NCBI GenBank assembly: GCA_041651175.1
Contig: JBAZJT010000005.1
Location: forward strand, 1 to 64,000
DNA from: Elusimicrobiales bacterium
GTDB lineage: Bacteria; Elusimicrobiota; Elusimicrobia; Elusimicrobiales; Elusimicrobiaceae
Reading direction: 5' to 3'
DNA length: 64,000 bases
This document shows positions 8,381 to 16,819 of this stretch, one piece after another (the first letter of the stretch is position 1; the number at the start of each line of letters is the position of its first letter). A model generated the notes under the pieces. It ran no database searches. It saw nothing but the letters and a program-made list of their open reading frames with translations, and was not told the DNA's origin. The translations under genes were made by a program, and so were the position numbers.

Positions 8381-9624
8381 TTCATTCCTGCGGCCACTTC
8401 AAGCCGGATTTTGGCAAGCACGGCGGCGGCCTTGGCGGCTTCAAGCTGCAGCCGCGTATCCTCCGCCGAAGACTGGGCGCTCAGGACATCCAGATTTGTA
8501 ACCAGGCCCAGCCGGTAATCGTCCTCCTGCGCCTTGCTGTTGGCCCTGGCTGCGGAGAATGCGGCCTCCAGCGCGCGCGCCTGATGCAGCGCGGACGCCA
8601 GCCCGTCATAGGCGGACTGCACGTCGGTATACGCCTGCCGCATGGCCAGCGTAAGCCCCAGCCGCGCAGAACGCGCCGCGGACTGCGCCGCTTTAACCTG
8701 CGCGTCAACGGAACCGGCCAGATACAAAGGCAGGGAAAACGAAAAAGCCGCGTCCCAGTACACATGCTCGGCGGAGCCGGAGGGCCGCTCCAGATAATAG
8801 TTGGCGTCCACAGCGGCGGACGGCAGCTTCTGGCGGGACTGGCTGTCGGCAAAAATATCCGCCGCCTCTATGTTCCTGCGCTGCTGCTCCGCGTCCGGGC
8901 GCAGGACGCAGGCCGCCAGATAGGGTTTTATGTCCGCATGCTCCGGCTGGGGCATGGACTGGACTTTCGCGTCCGACTCCAGCCCGGTCAGGAAGCGGAA
9001 CGTCCACTGGTAAACGCGCGCGCTGCCAAGCGCCTGGGCCAGCTGCGCCTCGTTTAGCGCAAGCTGGGACCGCGCCGCCATGACCTCGCTGGCGCGGGAA
9101 CGGCCTATCTTTTCCCGCGCGGAAAGCTCCGTTATCCGGGAACGGGTTAACTCAATCTGCGCGCGCCGTATCTCCAGTTCCTGCGCGGAAAACAGCAAAT
9201 TCATGTACGCCTGGGCCGTGTCCTGATAAAGAAGCTGCCTGGCCCGCTCGTATGCCTGCCTGGCCGCGCCTGCCTGCGTTTTGGCGGACTTGACGGACAG
9301 CATGTCGCGCATCCCCGAATAAAGCGCATGATGCAGGTTGAATCCGTACTGCGGCTTGGTGGAAGCCATGGGGCCGCTCACATCCGCCGCGCCCGGAGTG
9401 TCCTGCCATATCTGCGTGCCGAACAGCGAGACACGGGGGCGCAGATTGGCCTCCATCTCGGCTATTTTCGCTTCCAGCCCGGCGGCGGTCTCGCCCTGCT
9501 GCGCCAGCGTTTCGCTTCTTGCCAGCGACATTGAAAATGCCTGCTCCAGCGACAGCGCCTCCCCGTCCGCGGCGAAAGCCGCGCCGGAGAGGCATATAAA
9601 AACCGACGCGAAAAAGACCCTCAT
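8377..9624 (-). CDS. TolC-family outer-membrane efflux protein
   Basis: Trimeric outer-membrane channel of a tripartite pump. A signal peptide ending AAFA (residues about 1-18) is followed by two similar halves rich in Ala/Gln/Arg/Glu heptads, the long coiled-coil hairpins of the periplasmic tunnel. At 415 aa it is typical of the OEP family. It overlaps both the TetR gene upstream and the RND gene downstream by four bases, so the three are co-translated. Confidence 0.92.
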   Translation of the reverse strand: MRVFFASVFICLSGAAFAADGEALSLEQAFSMSLARSETLAQQGETAAGLEAKIAEMEANLRPRVSLFGTQIWQDTPGAADVSGPMASTKPQYGFNLHHALYSGMRDMLSVKSAKTQAGAARQAYERARQLLYQDTAQAYMNLLFSAQELEIRRAQIELTRSRITELSAREKIGRSRASEVMAARSQLALNEAQLAQALGSARVYQWTFRFLTGLESDAKVQSMPQPEHADIKPYLAACVLRPDAEQQRRNIEAADIFADSQSRQKLPSAAVDANYYLERPSGSAEHVYWDAAFSFSLPLYLAGSVDAQVKAAQSAARSARLGLTLAMRQAYTDVQSAYDGLASALHQARALEAAFSAARANSKAQEDDYRLGLVTNLDVLSAQSSAEDTRLQLEAAKAAAVLAKIRLEVAAGMK

Positions 9625-10214
9625 CTTTTATTCCTCATGCCGTCCAGAAAAAGCGCTATTATCCTGTCCACGCGGTATTTCAGCGAAAGCCGCCTGCCTG
9701 TGATGATGCGGTGCATTGTCCCGCTGCGACACAGGCCGAACAGAAGCGAGGCCTCGTAGCGCGCGTCGCGGGATTTTACAAGCCCGCCCGCGGCGCATAA
9801 TTTGATGATGCGCGTCATCCTGTCCAGATTGGCCGAAATCCTGCCCGCGAAACGCCCGTAACACTTGAAATTCGTCAGCTTGCCGCTGGCCAGCGCGGCG
9901 GTGAAATCCCGGTTGCTGTCAAAATGCCCGACGACGGTTTCCACCGTGCAGCGCAGCAGCTCCTCCGGAGGAAGCCCGGCGGCGCACAACTCGCCCAGCC
10001 TGCCGCCCAGCTCCTCGTAAAGGCTTTCAAACACGGCAAGCACAAGCTCGTCCTTGTTCTCGAAATAAAGAAACAGCGTGCCTTTGGCTATTTTGGCCCC
10101 GCGGGCGACCTCGTCAAGCTGCACGTCGCCAAAGCCGCGCCTTACCATAAGCCGCCGCGCCGCGGCCAGTATGGCCCCGCGCTTTGCGGTCTTGATGACT
10201 GACCGGTTAGTCAT
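9621..10214 (-). CDS. TetR-family regulator of the efflux operon
   Basis: A 197-aa repressor. The DNA-binding domain reads ILAAARRLMVRRGFGDVQLDEVARGAKIAKGTLFLYFENKDEL, the classic TetR helix-turn-helix with the YFENKDEL end of helix 4. The C-terminal half is an all-helical ligand-binding domain. The frame is open for another 115 codons upstream, but the ATG at 10214 fits the family N-terminus and lies six bases after a perfect TATAAT. A palindrome overlaps the start codon, indicating autorepression. It is the first gene of the operon. Confidence 0.93.
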   Translation of the reverse strand: MTNRSVIKTAKRGAILAAARRLMVRRGFGDVQLDEVARGAKIAKGTLFLYFENKDELVLAVFESLYEELGGRLGELCAAGLPPEELLRCTVETVVGHFDSNRDFTAALASGKLTNFKCYGRFAGRISANLDRMTRIIKLCAAGGLVKSRDARYEASLLFGLCRSGTMHRIITGRRLSLKYRVDRIIALFLDGMRNKR

Positions 10215-10226
10215 AATTTCATTATA
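10195..10226 (-). promoter_or_regulatory. TATAAT box and palindromic TetR operator at the tetR start
   Basis: A 20-bp palindrome at 10195-10214 (ATGACT, then GACCGGTT, then AGTCAT) matches its reverse complement at 18 positions and resembles known TetR-family operators centred on ACCGGT. It covers the first codons of the gene. The -10 box TATAAT (10221-10226 on the minus strand, preceded by TGG) is six bases before the ATG, so transcription would start at or next to the start codon and a bound repressor would block it. Confidence 0.65.
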
Positions 10227-10296
10227 CCACGGCTTTGCGCCGTTGCGGAAAATGGTATCATGGCCCTGTTTCCGGCAAACCGCTGGAGGTGCTGTC

Positions 10297-10680
10297 ATGG
10301 AACTGGAACTGAGCTTTCCCGGAGGAAAACAGGTGTCCGCCCGAGTGAGAGGGCATAGCATACTTTCCGACCAGCCGCAGGACAATGGCGGGCAGGACGC
10401 GGCCCCCACTCCGCTGGAGCTGTTTGCCGCCTCGCTGGCCAGCTGCTCTTCGCTGTATGCCGTGGCCTTTTTGCAGAGAAAGGGCATAGACACAACCGGA
10501 GTATCGGCGCGGGCCACGGCGGTCCGCGACGAACAGACCCATCTTATAACCAAATTCACACTGGAGTTCTCGCTGCCCCCCGGATTTTCGGAGGAGCTTA
10601 AGGCCCAGATGGTGCGGGCCGCCCAGGGCTGCCTCGTGGCAAAACATTTCGAGAAGCCGCCGGTTATTGAGGTGAAGTAA
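10297..10680 (+). CDS. OsmC/Ohr-family protein
   Basis: 127-aa protein of the OsmC fold, which reduces organic hydroperoxides with a reactive cysteine pair. Cys50 in FAASLASCSSLY and Cys112 in AAQGCLVAKHF occupy the peroxidatic and resolving positions. The ATG at 10297 was chosen because GGAGGT lies six bases upstream; the longer open frame reaches back into the divergent tetR region. An extended -10 (TGG then TATCAT, 10256-10261) may drive it. Its end overlaps the convergent membrane-protein gene by 17 bases. YhfA-type thiol proteins are an alternative subgroup. Confidence 0.88.
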   Translation: MELELSFPGGKQVSARVRGHSILSDQPQDNGGQDAAPTPLELFAASLASCSSLYAVAFLQRKGIDTTGVSARATAVRDEQTHLITKFTLEFSLPPGFSEELKAQMVRAAQGCLVAKHFEKPPVIEVK

Positions 10681-11113
10681 CCATCTTGTCGCGCGAGAAA
10701 CCGGACAGCAGCCGGAAAGTCAGGAAATAAAAACAGGGGTGCAGCAGCTTGCCGTCCGGCTGGCGGCGGTTGCCCATCTGGTCCATCGCCAGGTGCAGTC
10801 CGGCCCCTATAAGGATTCCGTGCGACACCGGCTCCGCCGGCAGGCGCAGCAGCGCCAGCGCCGCCCCCGCGATGTACAACTCATAGGAATGCAGCAGCAG
10901 GGTAACCCGTTTCCAGCGCGCGTCGTCGCACCAGGAAAAAAAGCCGGAGAGGCTTATTTTCTCGCCGGAAAACGCCAGGAAGTCGGCTATGTGGTCCACA
11001 TCCCAGAATATGCCGCTTGCAAGGCAGGAGACGGCCAGCGGCGCGGATTTGGTCCACATGTAAATCCCGCCGGCGGCGGCTGCGGACGCTGCCGCGTGAT
11101 AAGATGTTTTCAT
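10664..11113 (-). CDS. YdjM-like membrane protein (DUF457 metal-dependent hydrolase type)
   Basis: 149-aa membrane protein with hydrophobic segments near 1-35, 75-90 and 95-110. It has the histidine/aspartate pattern of the family: SGIFWDVDHIADF, LLLHSYEL and AGLHLAMDQMGN. Members are inner-membrane proteins predicted to bind metal; the best known is the LexA-controlled E. coli ydjM, and their substrate is unknown. The frame is open far upstream into the M20 gene; the ATG at 11113 was chosen because it gives a proper hydrophobic N-terminus and is divergent from that gene. Confidence 0.7.
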   Translation of the reverse strand: MKTSYHAAASAAAAGGIYMWTKSAPLAVSCLASGIFWDVDHIADFLAFSGEKISLSGFFSWCDDARWKRVTLLLHSYELYIAGAALALLRLPAEPVSHGILIGAGLHLAMDQMGNRRQPDGKLLHPCFYFLTFRLLSGFSRDKMVTSPQ

Positions 11114-11152
11114 GCCGGGATTTAATATACAATTTTTGCCAGAGGTGCATTT

Positions 11153-12385
11153 ATGGAAAAACAGCTTTTCGCGAAAATAGATTCCTTCACCGAGTACGCG
11201 GCGGAGCTTCAGTCCGGGCTTACCGCCATCCCCGCGGTCTCGCCGGATTCCGGCGGGGAGGGGGAACTCGCCAAGACCGAATACCTTGAGAGGGAAATCA
11301 GAAAACTTAAATTTGACGAGTTCCTGCGCGTGGACGCGCCGGACCCGCGCGCCAAAGGCGGCGTGCGCCCCAATCTCATAGCCCGCTACAGGGGCCAAAG
11401 CTCCGCCAGAACCATCTGGATAATGGCGCATACCGACATAGTGCCTCCGGGCGAGCTGTCGCTGTGGAGCGGCGACCCCTACACCATGCGCCGCGAAGGC
11501 GACAAAATAACCGGACGCGGCGTGGAGGACAACCAGCAGGCGATAGTCTCCGCCGTGGTGCTGGCGCGCGCGATGATGGAGCTTGGCCTCCGCCCCGCCT
11601 GCGACCTGGCGCTGCTGTTTAACGCCGACGAGGAAACCAGCAGCAAATACGGCGTGGAATACGTCCTCAAAACAAGGCCGGAGCTTTTCGGCAAAAACGA
11701 CGTTTTCATAGTTCCCGACGCCGGCGCGCCGGACAGCAGCCTGGTGGAAGTGGCCGAAAAATCCATACTCTGGCTCAAGATAAAAACCACGGGAAAGCAA
11801 TGCCACGCCTCCACCCCGGACGCGGGCATAAACGCCTTCGCAGCGGGCAGCGAAATGGCGTTCAGGCTAAGCTCGCTCTACCGCAAATTCAATGGCAAGG
11901 ACAAGCTGTTCGCCCCCAAATGTAGCACTTTCGAGCCGACCAAAAAAGAAGCCAACGTCCCCAACGTAAACACCATCCCCGGCGACGACGTCTTCTATCT
12001 GGACTGCCGCGTCCTGCCGGAATACGATCTGGACAAGGTGCTGGCCGAAATCCGCCGCATAGCCGACTCCGTGGAAAAGCGGCGCGGAGTCGCCATCTCG
12101 ATGGAAACGGTGCAGCGCTCGCAGGCCGCGCCCGCCACGCCGCCGGACTGCGAAATAGCCAAGCTTGTGGTGGAAGGCGTCAAAAAAGTCCACGGCGCAA
12201 AGCCCAGGCCCACCGGCATAGGCGGCGGCACGGTAGCCGCGCCGCTGCGCCGGCTGGGATTTCATGTGGTGGTTTACTCAAGGCTGGTGGAGAACGCGCA
12301 CATGCCGGACGAGTACAGCCTTCTCTCCAACCTGCTGGGCGACGCGAAGGTTTTCGCCCATGCGGCGCTGCACATTCAGCCGTAA
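11153..12385 (+). CDS. M20-family metallopeptidase (ArgE/DapE type)
   Basis: Two-zinc amidohydrolase of 410 aa. MAHTDIVPPGE provides the first His and catalytic Asp, GRGVEDNQQAIVS the bridging Asp, FNADEETSSKYG the catalytic Glu pair, and VENAHMPDEY the last His ligand. A dimerisation domain lies between about 190 and 310. The substrate could be an acylated amino acid, succinyl-diaminopimelate or a dipeptide and cannot be decided here; no lysine or arginine genes are adjacent. AGAGGTG lies upstream of the ATG. Confidence 0.9.
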   Translation: MEKQLFAKIDSFTEYAAELQSGLTAIPAVSPDSGGEGELAKTEYLEREIRKLKFDEFLRVDAPDPRAKGGVRPNLIARYRGQSSARTIWIMAHTDIVPPGELSLWSGDPYTMRREGDKITGRGVEDNQQAIVSAVVLARAMMELGLRPACDLALLFNADEETSSKYGVEYVLKTRPELFGKNDVFIVPDAGAPDSSLVEVAEKSILWLKIKTTGKQCHASTPDAGINAFAAGSEMAFRLSSLYRKFNGKDKLFAPKCSTFEPTKKEANVPNVNTIPGDDVFYLDCRVLPEYDLDKVLAEIRRIADSVEKRRGVAISMETVQRSQAAPATPPDCEIAKLVVEGVKKVHGAKPRPTGIGGGTVAAPLRRLGFHVVVYSRLVENAHMPDEYSLLSNLLGDAKVFAHAALHIQP

Positions 12386-12433
12386 CACGCCGTCCGCGTT
12401 CCGCGCGCGAAATCACTGCGCTTTCCTGCACTG

Positions 12434-12455
12434 GCATGGGCCTTCCGGCCCATGC
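12434..12455. terminator. Hairpin downstream of the M20 gene
   Basis: A perfect nine-base-pair stem (GCATGGGCC / GGCCCATGC) with loop TTCC lies 49 bases after the M20 stop. Flanking CTTTCC and GGAAAG extend it after a small internal loop. There is no T-run, so this may be a Rho-assisted or non-canonical terminator. Confidence 0.45.
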
Positions 12456-12542
12456 GGGGAAAGCCGCTTTGCGCATAAAATATTAAACAGGCTTGCGCCC
12501 GCCACGCTTCCCTTGCGAAATGCGTTCTACGGAGAAGGGTTG

Positions 12543-13346
12543 ATGGCTGTCCTCATAAAAAAAACAATAGCGCTGTTCATGGTCTCCGTTTTTTTTCTGC
12601 CGGAGGCATTTCCCAGCGACAAATTCCGCTGCAAGGCCCCTTCCACAACCGTCCCGGACAGCGCGAAATCGCTGCGGGATGAACTGAACAGACGCTGGTA
12701 TGACAGCAAACTGCCTGATTTTCTGGAAAAGCGAAGAAATGAGGAGGCAGTTTTCGCCGGGCCGGAGCTTCCCGCGGAAGAGTATCGCGGCATTTTGCAA
12801 TCCGACGGCGCAAAACCCGCCGGAAAAATCTCGGAACTGATTGATGCGCGGAAATACTCGTCGCTGCAGCATCAGATGCAAGCAAAATGGCTTGCCGCCG
12901 TGCTGCGCGAGGGCCGATTGCTGCCAAGATCGGGAAGCTACTGGAACAACAGCGAGGGCGACTCCCTGCCGGGGGTATATCTTGAACTGCACCGGCATGA
13001 CGCCCCGAAACCTTTCGCCTGGGGCGACGTGGAGCTGCGCTTTGATTTCTCGCTCCTTGACCGCGGAGATTATCTTATAAACCCTTTCTGGGATTACGGG
13101 ACATACACTCCGCTGTCGGCAAGCCCGGCGGCCAGCCCCGGCAGAACAGCCTATTATATACAGCATTACCTGCTGCAAAAAGACGAGAATGAGATTGTTT
13201 TCACAAATCCCGTGCCGCTTGAAAAGCTTCTAATAATCGTGGTGCCGGCGGGCAGGCGCAAACAGATATTGCAGGTATTGGAAAAAGAGAATATCAGATG
13301 TCCCCGCGCCGGCGGATGGGCGGCCATGATTGAAGAGCGCAACTAA
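12543..13346 (+). CDS. Secreted protein of unknown function, 267 aa
   Basis: A signal peptide (residues 4-25, hydrophobic core ALFMVSVFFLPEAFP) leads to a soluble domain that I do not recognise. The middle contains SSLQHQMQAKWLAAVLREGRLLPRSGSYWNNSEGDSLPGVYLELHR and a predicted beta-rich segment with VELRFDFSLLDRGDYLINP; the C-terminus has LEKLLIIVVPAGRRKQILQVLE. The 'released by residue x, closed by pattern LL.PR' style recalls ART-like or immunity-type folds, but this is too weak to name. The ATG at 12543 follows GGAGAAGG; a -10-like TAAAAT is at 12476-12481. Confidence 0.75.
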   Translation: MAVLIKKTIALFMVSVFFLPEAFPSDKFRCKAPSTTVPDSAKSLRDELNRRWYDSKLPDFLEKRRNEEAVFAGPELPAEEYRGILQSDGAKPAGKISELIDARKYSSLQHQMQAKWLAAVLREGRLLPRSGSYWNNSEGDSLPGVYLELHRHDAPKPFAWGDVELRFDFSLLDRGDYLINPFWDYGTYTPLSASPAASPGRTAYYIQHYLLQKDENEIVFTNPVPLEKLLIIVVPAGRRKQILQVLEKENIRCPRAGGWAAMIEERN

Positions 13347-14758
13347 TATTTCTGAAGCAGGTTCAGGAACTGCCGGTCCAGCTTGTGGCCTTCAAAATCC
13401 TCGTAATGCACATCGGAACGGTTGCTGTCCAGTATTCCAAAATCGCCGCGGAACTGCCACAGTGCCCAGCCCCAGCCTGCATCCTGCCAGTTGGCAAGGG
13501 AATCTTCCGCCCAGCGCAAAACGACATCATGAGGGGTTTTGCTGATGACTCCCCATTCGCCCACCATCACGCCCACCCCCTGCCGCTGCGCCTCCACCCA
13601 GGGCGCTACGCATTTCACCCAAAGCCGGTTGCGCCCGTCGTTTTTAAGCCCGGTAAACGGCGGGTGGCGGCCTGGCTTGTAACCGAAAGGCCGGGGTTTA
13701 CGCGCTGGATTAAGATCCATTTCAATGACATCCTCTGCCGCGCCTGCGCGGGAAAAACCCATCTCGCTTATCTCCAGCCAGCCGGAAACCGCGCGCAGCC
13801 GCACATGCCCGGCTCCGGCTGGGATTGACGCGCGGCAGTCCCGTCCAAAACTGCCAGCGGCAAATGTGCCGGACCAGAGCGTTTTGCCGTCCGCAGATAT
13901 TTCCAGTTCCGCGCCCGGCGACCCGTTGAGGACATGCAGCCGCAAACCAGTAACCGCTTCAAAAGGACCGTTCACTATGCCGGGACGCGCCGGCGCCAGG
14001 CGTCCGGACGGCTTATCGCACAGTGGCCACGAAGGCGTAAAAATATGCTTCCACTTCGTGGTATACTGCGTCAGGTTATGAGGATAATAGCCGCGCGTCG
14101 ACTGCGCCACGTTGGGCAGAGAGGCCAGTTCCGGCACAGGGATGGTGCCGTATTGAAGTCCGTCGGAGATTATCAGGCGGTCCGGATCTTCCTTATGTAT
14201 GGCCGCCTCCAGCAGGGACGCCACTTTTATATACGGGCCCGGCTTCACGCCAGCAGGCTCGTTAAGGAGATTGAAAGACAGCCTGTTTGAGGGAATGCCC
14301 TTATAGCGTTTTGCGAACATCACCCACTGCAGCGCGCAAAGCCGCTGCGCCTGAGTATCGGTCCACAGGCTGGCGGGCTCCGGCGGCTCCGCCACGGTAT
14401 AGCCGGGCGCGCGATGAAGGTTGAGGCACACATGTATGCAATACTTCCGGCCCCATTCAATCGCCTGGTCTATTTCTTTAAGCTGCGCCTCGTCGAACTT
14501 TTCCGGGTCGCCGTCTTTCAGAAACACGCGGTAATCTATCGGCAGGCGCACAAAATTGAAACCGAGCTTTGATATAAGGCGGAAATCCTCTTCCGAATAA
14601 GGCCCGCGCCACATCAGGATATGGAGTTTGTCGGTGAGATTGAACCCACGCCAGCGCGGCAGATGCCGCGCGGTTGGAACGGGAAGCGAACAGGAATTTT
14701 CCGCAACAGCCGGTTGTTGAAATATCAGCGCAAGCGCAATCAGGGCCGCCGTTCTCAT
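13343..14758 (-). CDS. Secreted glycoside hydrolase family 5 enzyme with an inserted beta domain
   Basis: Endo-acting beta-glycanase of the GH5 clan. After a signal peptide (1-19) the barrel starts with RGFN and LGFNFVRLPIDY. The acid/base is Glu167 in NLLNEP and the nucleophile Glu401 in VGEWG. Between them, roughly residues 261-338, lies a beta-rich insert (GLRLHVLNG, LEISADGKTLWSG, VRLRAVSGWLEI) that resembles a carbohydrate-binding beta sandwich. The substrate could be beta-glucan, mannan or similar. The 3' end overlaps the convergent secreted-protein gene by four bases. Confidence 0.87.
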   Translation of the reverse strand: MRTAALIALALIFQQPAVAENSCSLPVPTARHLPRWRGFNLTDKLHILMWRGPYSEEDFRLISKLGFNFVRLPIDYRVFLKDGDPEKFDEAQLKEIDQAIEWGRKYCIHVCLNLHRAPGYTVAEPPEPASLWTDTQAQRLCALQWVMFAKRYKGIPSNRLSFNLLNEPAGVKPGPYIKVASLLEAAIHKEDPDRLIISDGLQYGTIPVPELASLPNVAQSTRGYYPHNLTQYTTKWKHIFTPSWPLCDKPSGRLAPARPGIVNGPFEAVTGLRLHVLNGSPGAELEISADGKTLWSGTFAAGSFGRDCRASIPAGAGHVRLRAVSGWLEISEMGFSRAGAAEDVIEMDLNPARKPRPFGYKPGRHPPFTGLKNDGRNRLWVKCVAPWVEAQRQGVGVMVGEWGVISKTPHDVVLRWAEDSLANWQDAGWGWALWQFRGDFGILDSNRSDVHYEDFEGHKLDRQFLNLLQKY

Positions 14759-14764
14759 TGCCGT

Positions 14765-14770
14765 ATTTTA
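14765..14770 (-). promoter_or_regulatory. Extended -10 box of the GH5 gene
   Basis: On the minus strand TGC is followed by TAAAAT and, six bases later, the ATG of the GH5 gene. No Shine-Dalgarno is present, predicting a leaderless mRNA. Confidence 0.5.
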
Positions 14771-14810
14771 GCATAAGCCGCGCAGCTTTATTTGTTTTGG
14801 CAATGTTTGC

Positions 14811-14816
14811 TACTAT
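14811..14816 (+). promoter_or_regulatory. Extended -10 box of the OprD-like gene
   Basis: TTTGC followed by TACTAT ends six bases before the ATG at 14823. No ribosome site fits in the gap, so transcription probably begins at the start codon. Confidence 0.5.
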
Positions 14817-14822
14817 CCGCGC

Positions 14823-16031
14823 ATGTACAAAAAACACGCAGTGCGGATTGCAGCGGCAGTGTTTTGCGTTTTTGCGGCCTGCGCGCCGGCGCACGCCTGG
14901 GTATCCGCCATTTTCGGCGGCACGGCGGAAGGCCAGTTCAGGGATTATTTCATGGACCGGAACTACTATTCCAACCCGGCGGTGATAAACCAGTCCAACG
15001 CAATAGGCGGATATGCGGGCTACCGCTCCCCCGCGTGGAGGGGAATCCGGCTTGGGCTGGGGGGATACACATCCCAGAAATTTTTCCTCTCCCCGGAGGA
15101 ATGGGACGGCGCCAGCCTGCTGGCCCCGGGCCAGAAAGGGTTTTCCGTGCTGGGACAGAGCTATCTGGAATACTCCGGCGGCGGCGCGGACATTGTGCTG
15201 TTCCGCCAGATGATAGACACGCCGTTCATAAACGCGCATGACGCCAAAATGGTCCCCGTCACCTACGAGGCGTATACGGCAAACAAAAGCTTCGCGCCGG
15301 GGCTGAAGGTTACGCTGTCGCAGATAACCGGCATCAAGACATGGACGGCGACCAATTTCGTAAGCATGTCGCAGGCGGCGGGGTTTGACAACACGGATTA
15401 TCAGGTAACCATGGCCGGAGCGGTTTTTACGCCCGCACCCGGATATAAATTCCAGTTCTGGAACTACCAGGCATGGGATTTCATGAACACCACCTATTTC
15501 CAGGGCGATATCGGCGGTTCCGCCGGCGGCTGGAAAACGACGCTGTCCGCGCAGGCGCTGGCGCAGGTGGACACGGGCGGCGCAATCGGCGGGCGCATAC
15601 GCGCGGCGGAGACGGGCATCCGATTCGGCATGTCCCGCGGCGGCTTTGACTGGGCCGCCGGCTACACCCAGGCCGCGCGCAGCCACGATATCGTAAACCC
15701 CTGGGGCGGCTATCCCGGATACACCTCCATCATGGAGGAAGACTGCGATATGTCCGGGGAGCGGTCCTGGCTTCTGCACCTGGGATACGACTTCACCGGG
15801 ATCGGGCTGAACGGATTTTATTCTTATATAGACATGACCCGCGCCTATATACATAGCGGCGATATAACAAGCCCGCAGCAGCGGGAGGGCAATCTGGTGC
15901 TGAAATACAATTGCGGCGGGAAATGGGAGGGACTGTCCTTCACCGCCAAGGCGGCGGCGGTTACTCATTCGCACAGCATGGGCGGGATACAATATGACGA
16001 GTTCCGCTTCATAGCCGCCTACAACTTCTGA
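14823..16031 (+). CDS. OprD-like outer-membrane porin
   Basis: 402 aa with a signal peptide ending AHA (about residue 26) and a body of alternating aromatic and small residues typical of a beta barrel, closing with AAYNF, a C-terminal Phe for Bam recognition. The N-terminal GTAEGQFRDYFMDRNYYSN recalls the start of OprD-family porins, which form 18-strand channels for small nutrients. Other barrel families cannot be excluded. It is the last complete gene before the duplicated cassette region. Confidence 0.7.
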   Translation: MYKKHAVRIAAAVFCVFAACAPAHAWVSAIFGGTAEGQFRDYFMDRNYYSNPAVINQSNAIGGYAGYRSPAWRGIRLGLGGYTSQKFFLSPEEWDGASLLAPGQKGFSVLGQSYLEYSGGGADIVLFRQMIDTPFINAHDAKMVPVTYEAYTANKSFAPGLKVTLSQITGIKTWTATNFVSMSQAAGFDNTDYQVTMAGAVFTPAPGYKFQFWNYQAWDFMNTTYFQGDIGGSAGGWKTTLSAQALAQVDTGGAIGGRIRAAETGIRFGMSRGGFDWAAGYTQAARSHDIVNPWGGYPGYTSIMEEDCDMSGERSWLLHLGYDFTGIGLNGFYSYIDMTRAYIHSGDITSPQQREGNLVLKYNCGGKWEGLSFTAKAAAVTHSHSMGGIQYDEFRFIAAYNF

Positions 16032-16067
16032 ATTCTGCTGGCGCAATGCTGGTCTACGCAGCTTATG

Positions 16068-16721
16068 CATTGGGACACCGCCGCAGCCGCATATGTTACC
16101 GATGTTGACGGCAAGTTCAATGCGAGGGCCGATATTGATTTCCGGCTGGACTTCAGCAAGCCGGTGTCAACTTATACGGTTGCCGCCGCGCTTATGGACG
16201 GGGCGACAACGGCATTTTCCATAGGCCGGGACGGCCCGCCGCCGTCCGACAGCCCGAAAACATGGCGCGGGACAATACCCGCCGGGACGCTGGCCGCCGC
16301 GCCGGGGCCGAAGCCGTCTTATGCGCTGGCGATTTCCAGCGGCGCGGAACCGGGACAGACCATGTTCAGCGAACCGGTTAAATTCGCGGTGCGCCCGGCT
16401 ATAGCGGACAGCGTGTATATGCTGGACGGCAGCTCGCTATGCTGGCACGCGCCGATGAGCATCGCAAGCCATACCGTGATAGCAGGGGCCCTGGATCCCA
16501 ACGTTGTCAGCAGCATGACGATTATCATAACGCTGGCCTCGGACGCCACTTCAACGGCGGAGCTTTTGGAACCCTCGGTAACCGTGCCGGCTGGGACGCA
16601 TTACGAGCTTTACAGCAATTTGCCGGTCTCATACGAGGTGAGGATGTACAACATGAAGCCGGGGGAATACGGCATTTCGGCGGTGAGCAGCGACACGGAA
16701 ACAGTGAGCATGTTTGCATAA
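16068..16721 (+). pseudogene. 5'-truncated copy of the shared secreted module
   Basis: From HWDTAAAAY to the TAA at 16719-16721 this is nearly identical to the end of the 550-aa protein (19009-19662) and to residues about 340-553 of the 1598-aa protein (21927-22571), without insertions or deletions over 642 bases. Upstream of 16068 the similarity ends abruptly. The ATG at 16065 is chance and has no ribosome site or signal peptide. It is the left, broken end of a tandem duplication, or an orphan donor module. Confidence 0.75.
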
Positions 16722-16759
16722 TTAACCGGAATTTCGCTACATAGGTGGATTTGCAATAG

Positions 16760-16789
16760 TTGACAGGTAGTACCCTAAAAAGATAAGGT
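16760..16789 (+). promoter_or_regulatory. Duplicated promoter before the first HEAT-like gene
   Basis: TTGACA (16760-16765) is followed after 18 bases by TAAGGT (16784-16789). The same sequence precedes the second HEAT-like gene. A purine-rich ribosome site (ggagggg) lies before the ATG, so this operon has an ordinary leader. Confidence 0.45.
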
Positions 16790-16819
16790 ATTTGCAGTCG
16801 GGGCGCGGAGGGGATTTTT

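Noticed and set aside
16065..16067. ATG at 16065 as a real gene start
   Set aside because: It lies at the broken junction of the duplicated module, without ribosome site or signal peptide; the homologous copies have a valine codon there within a longer frame.
14478..16070. 530-codon minus-strand frame
   Set aside because: Antisense to the OprD-like gene and overlapping the GH5 gene in another frame; no domain, signal or start support.
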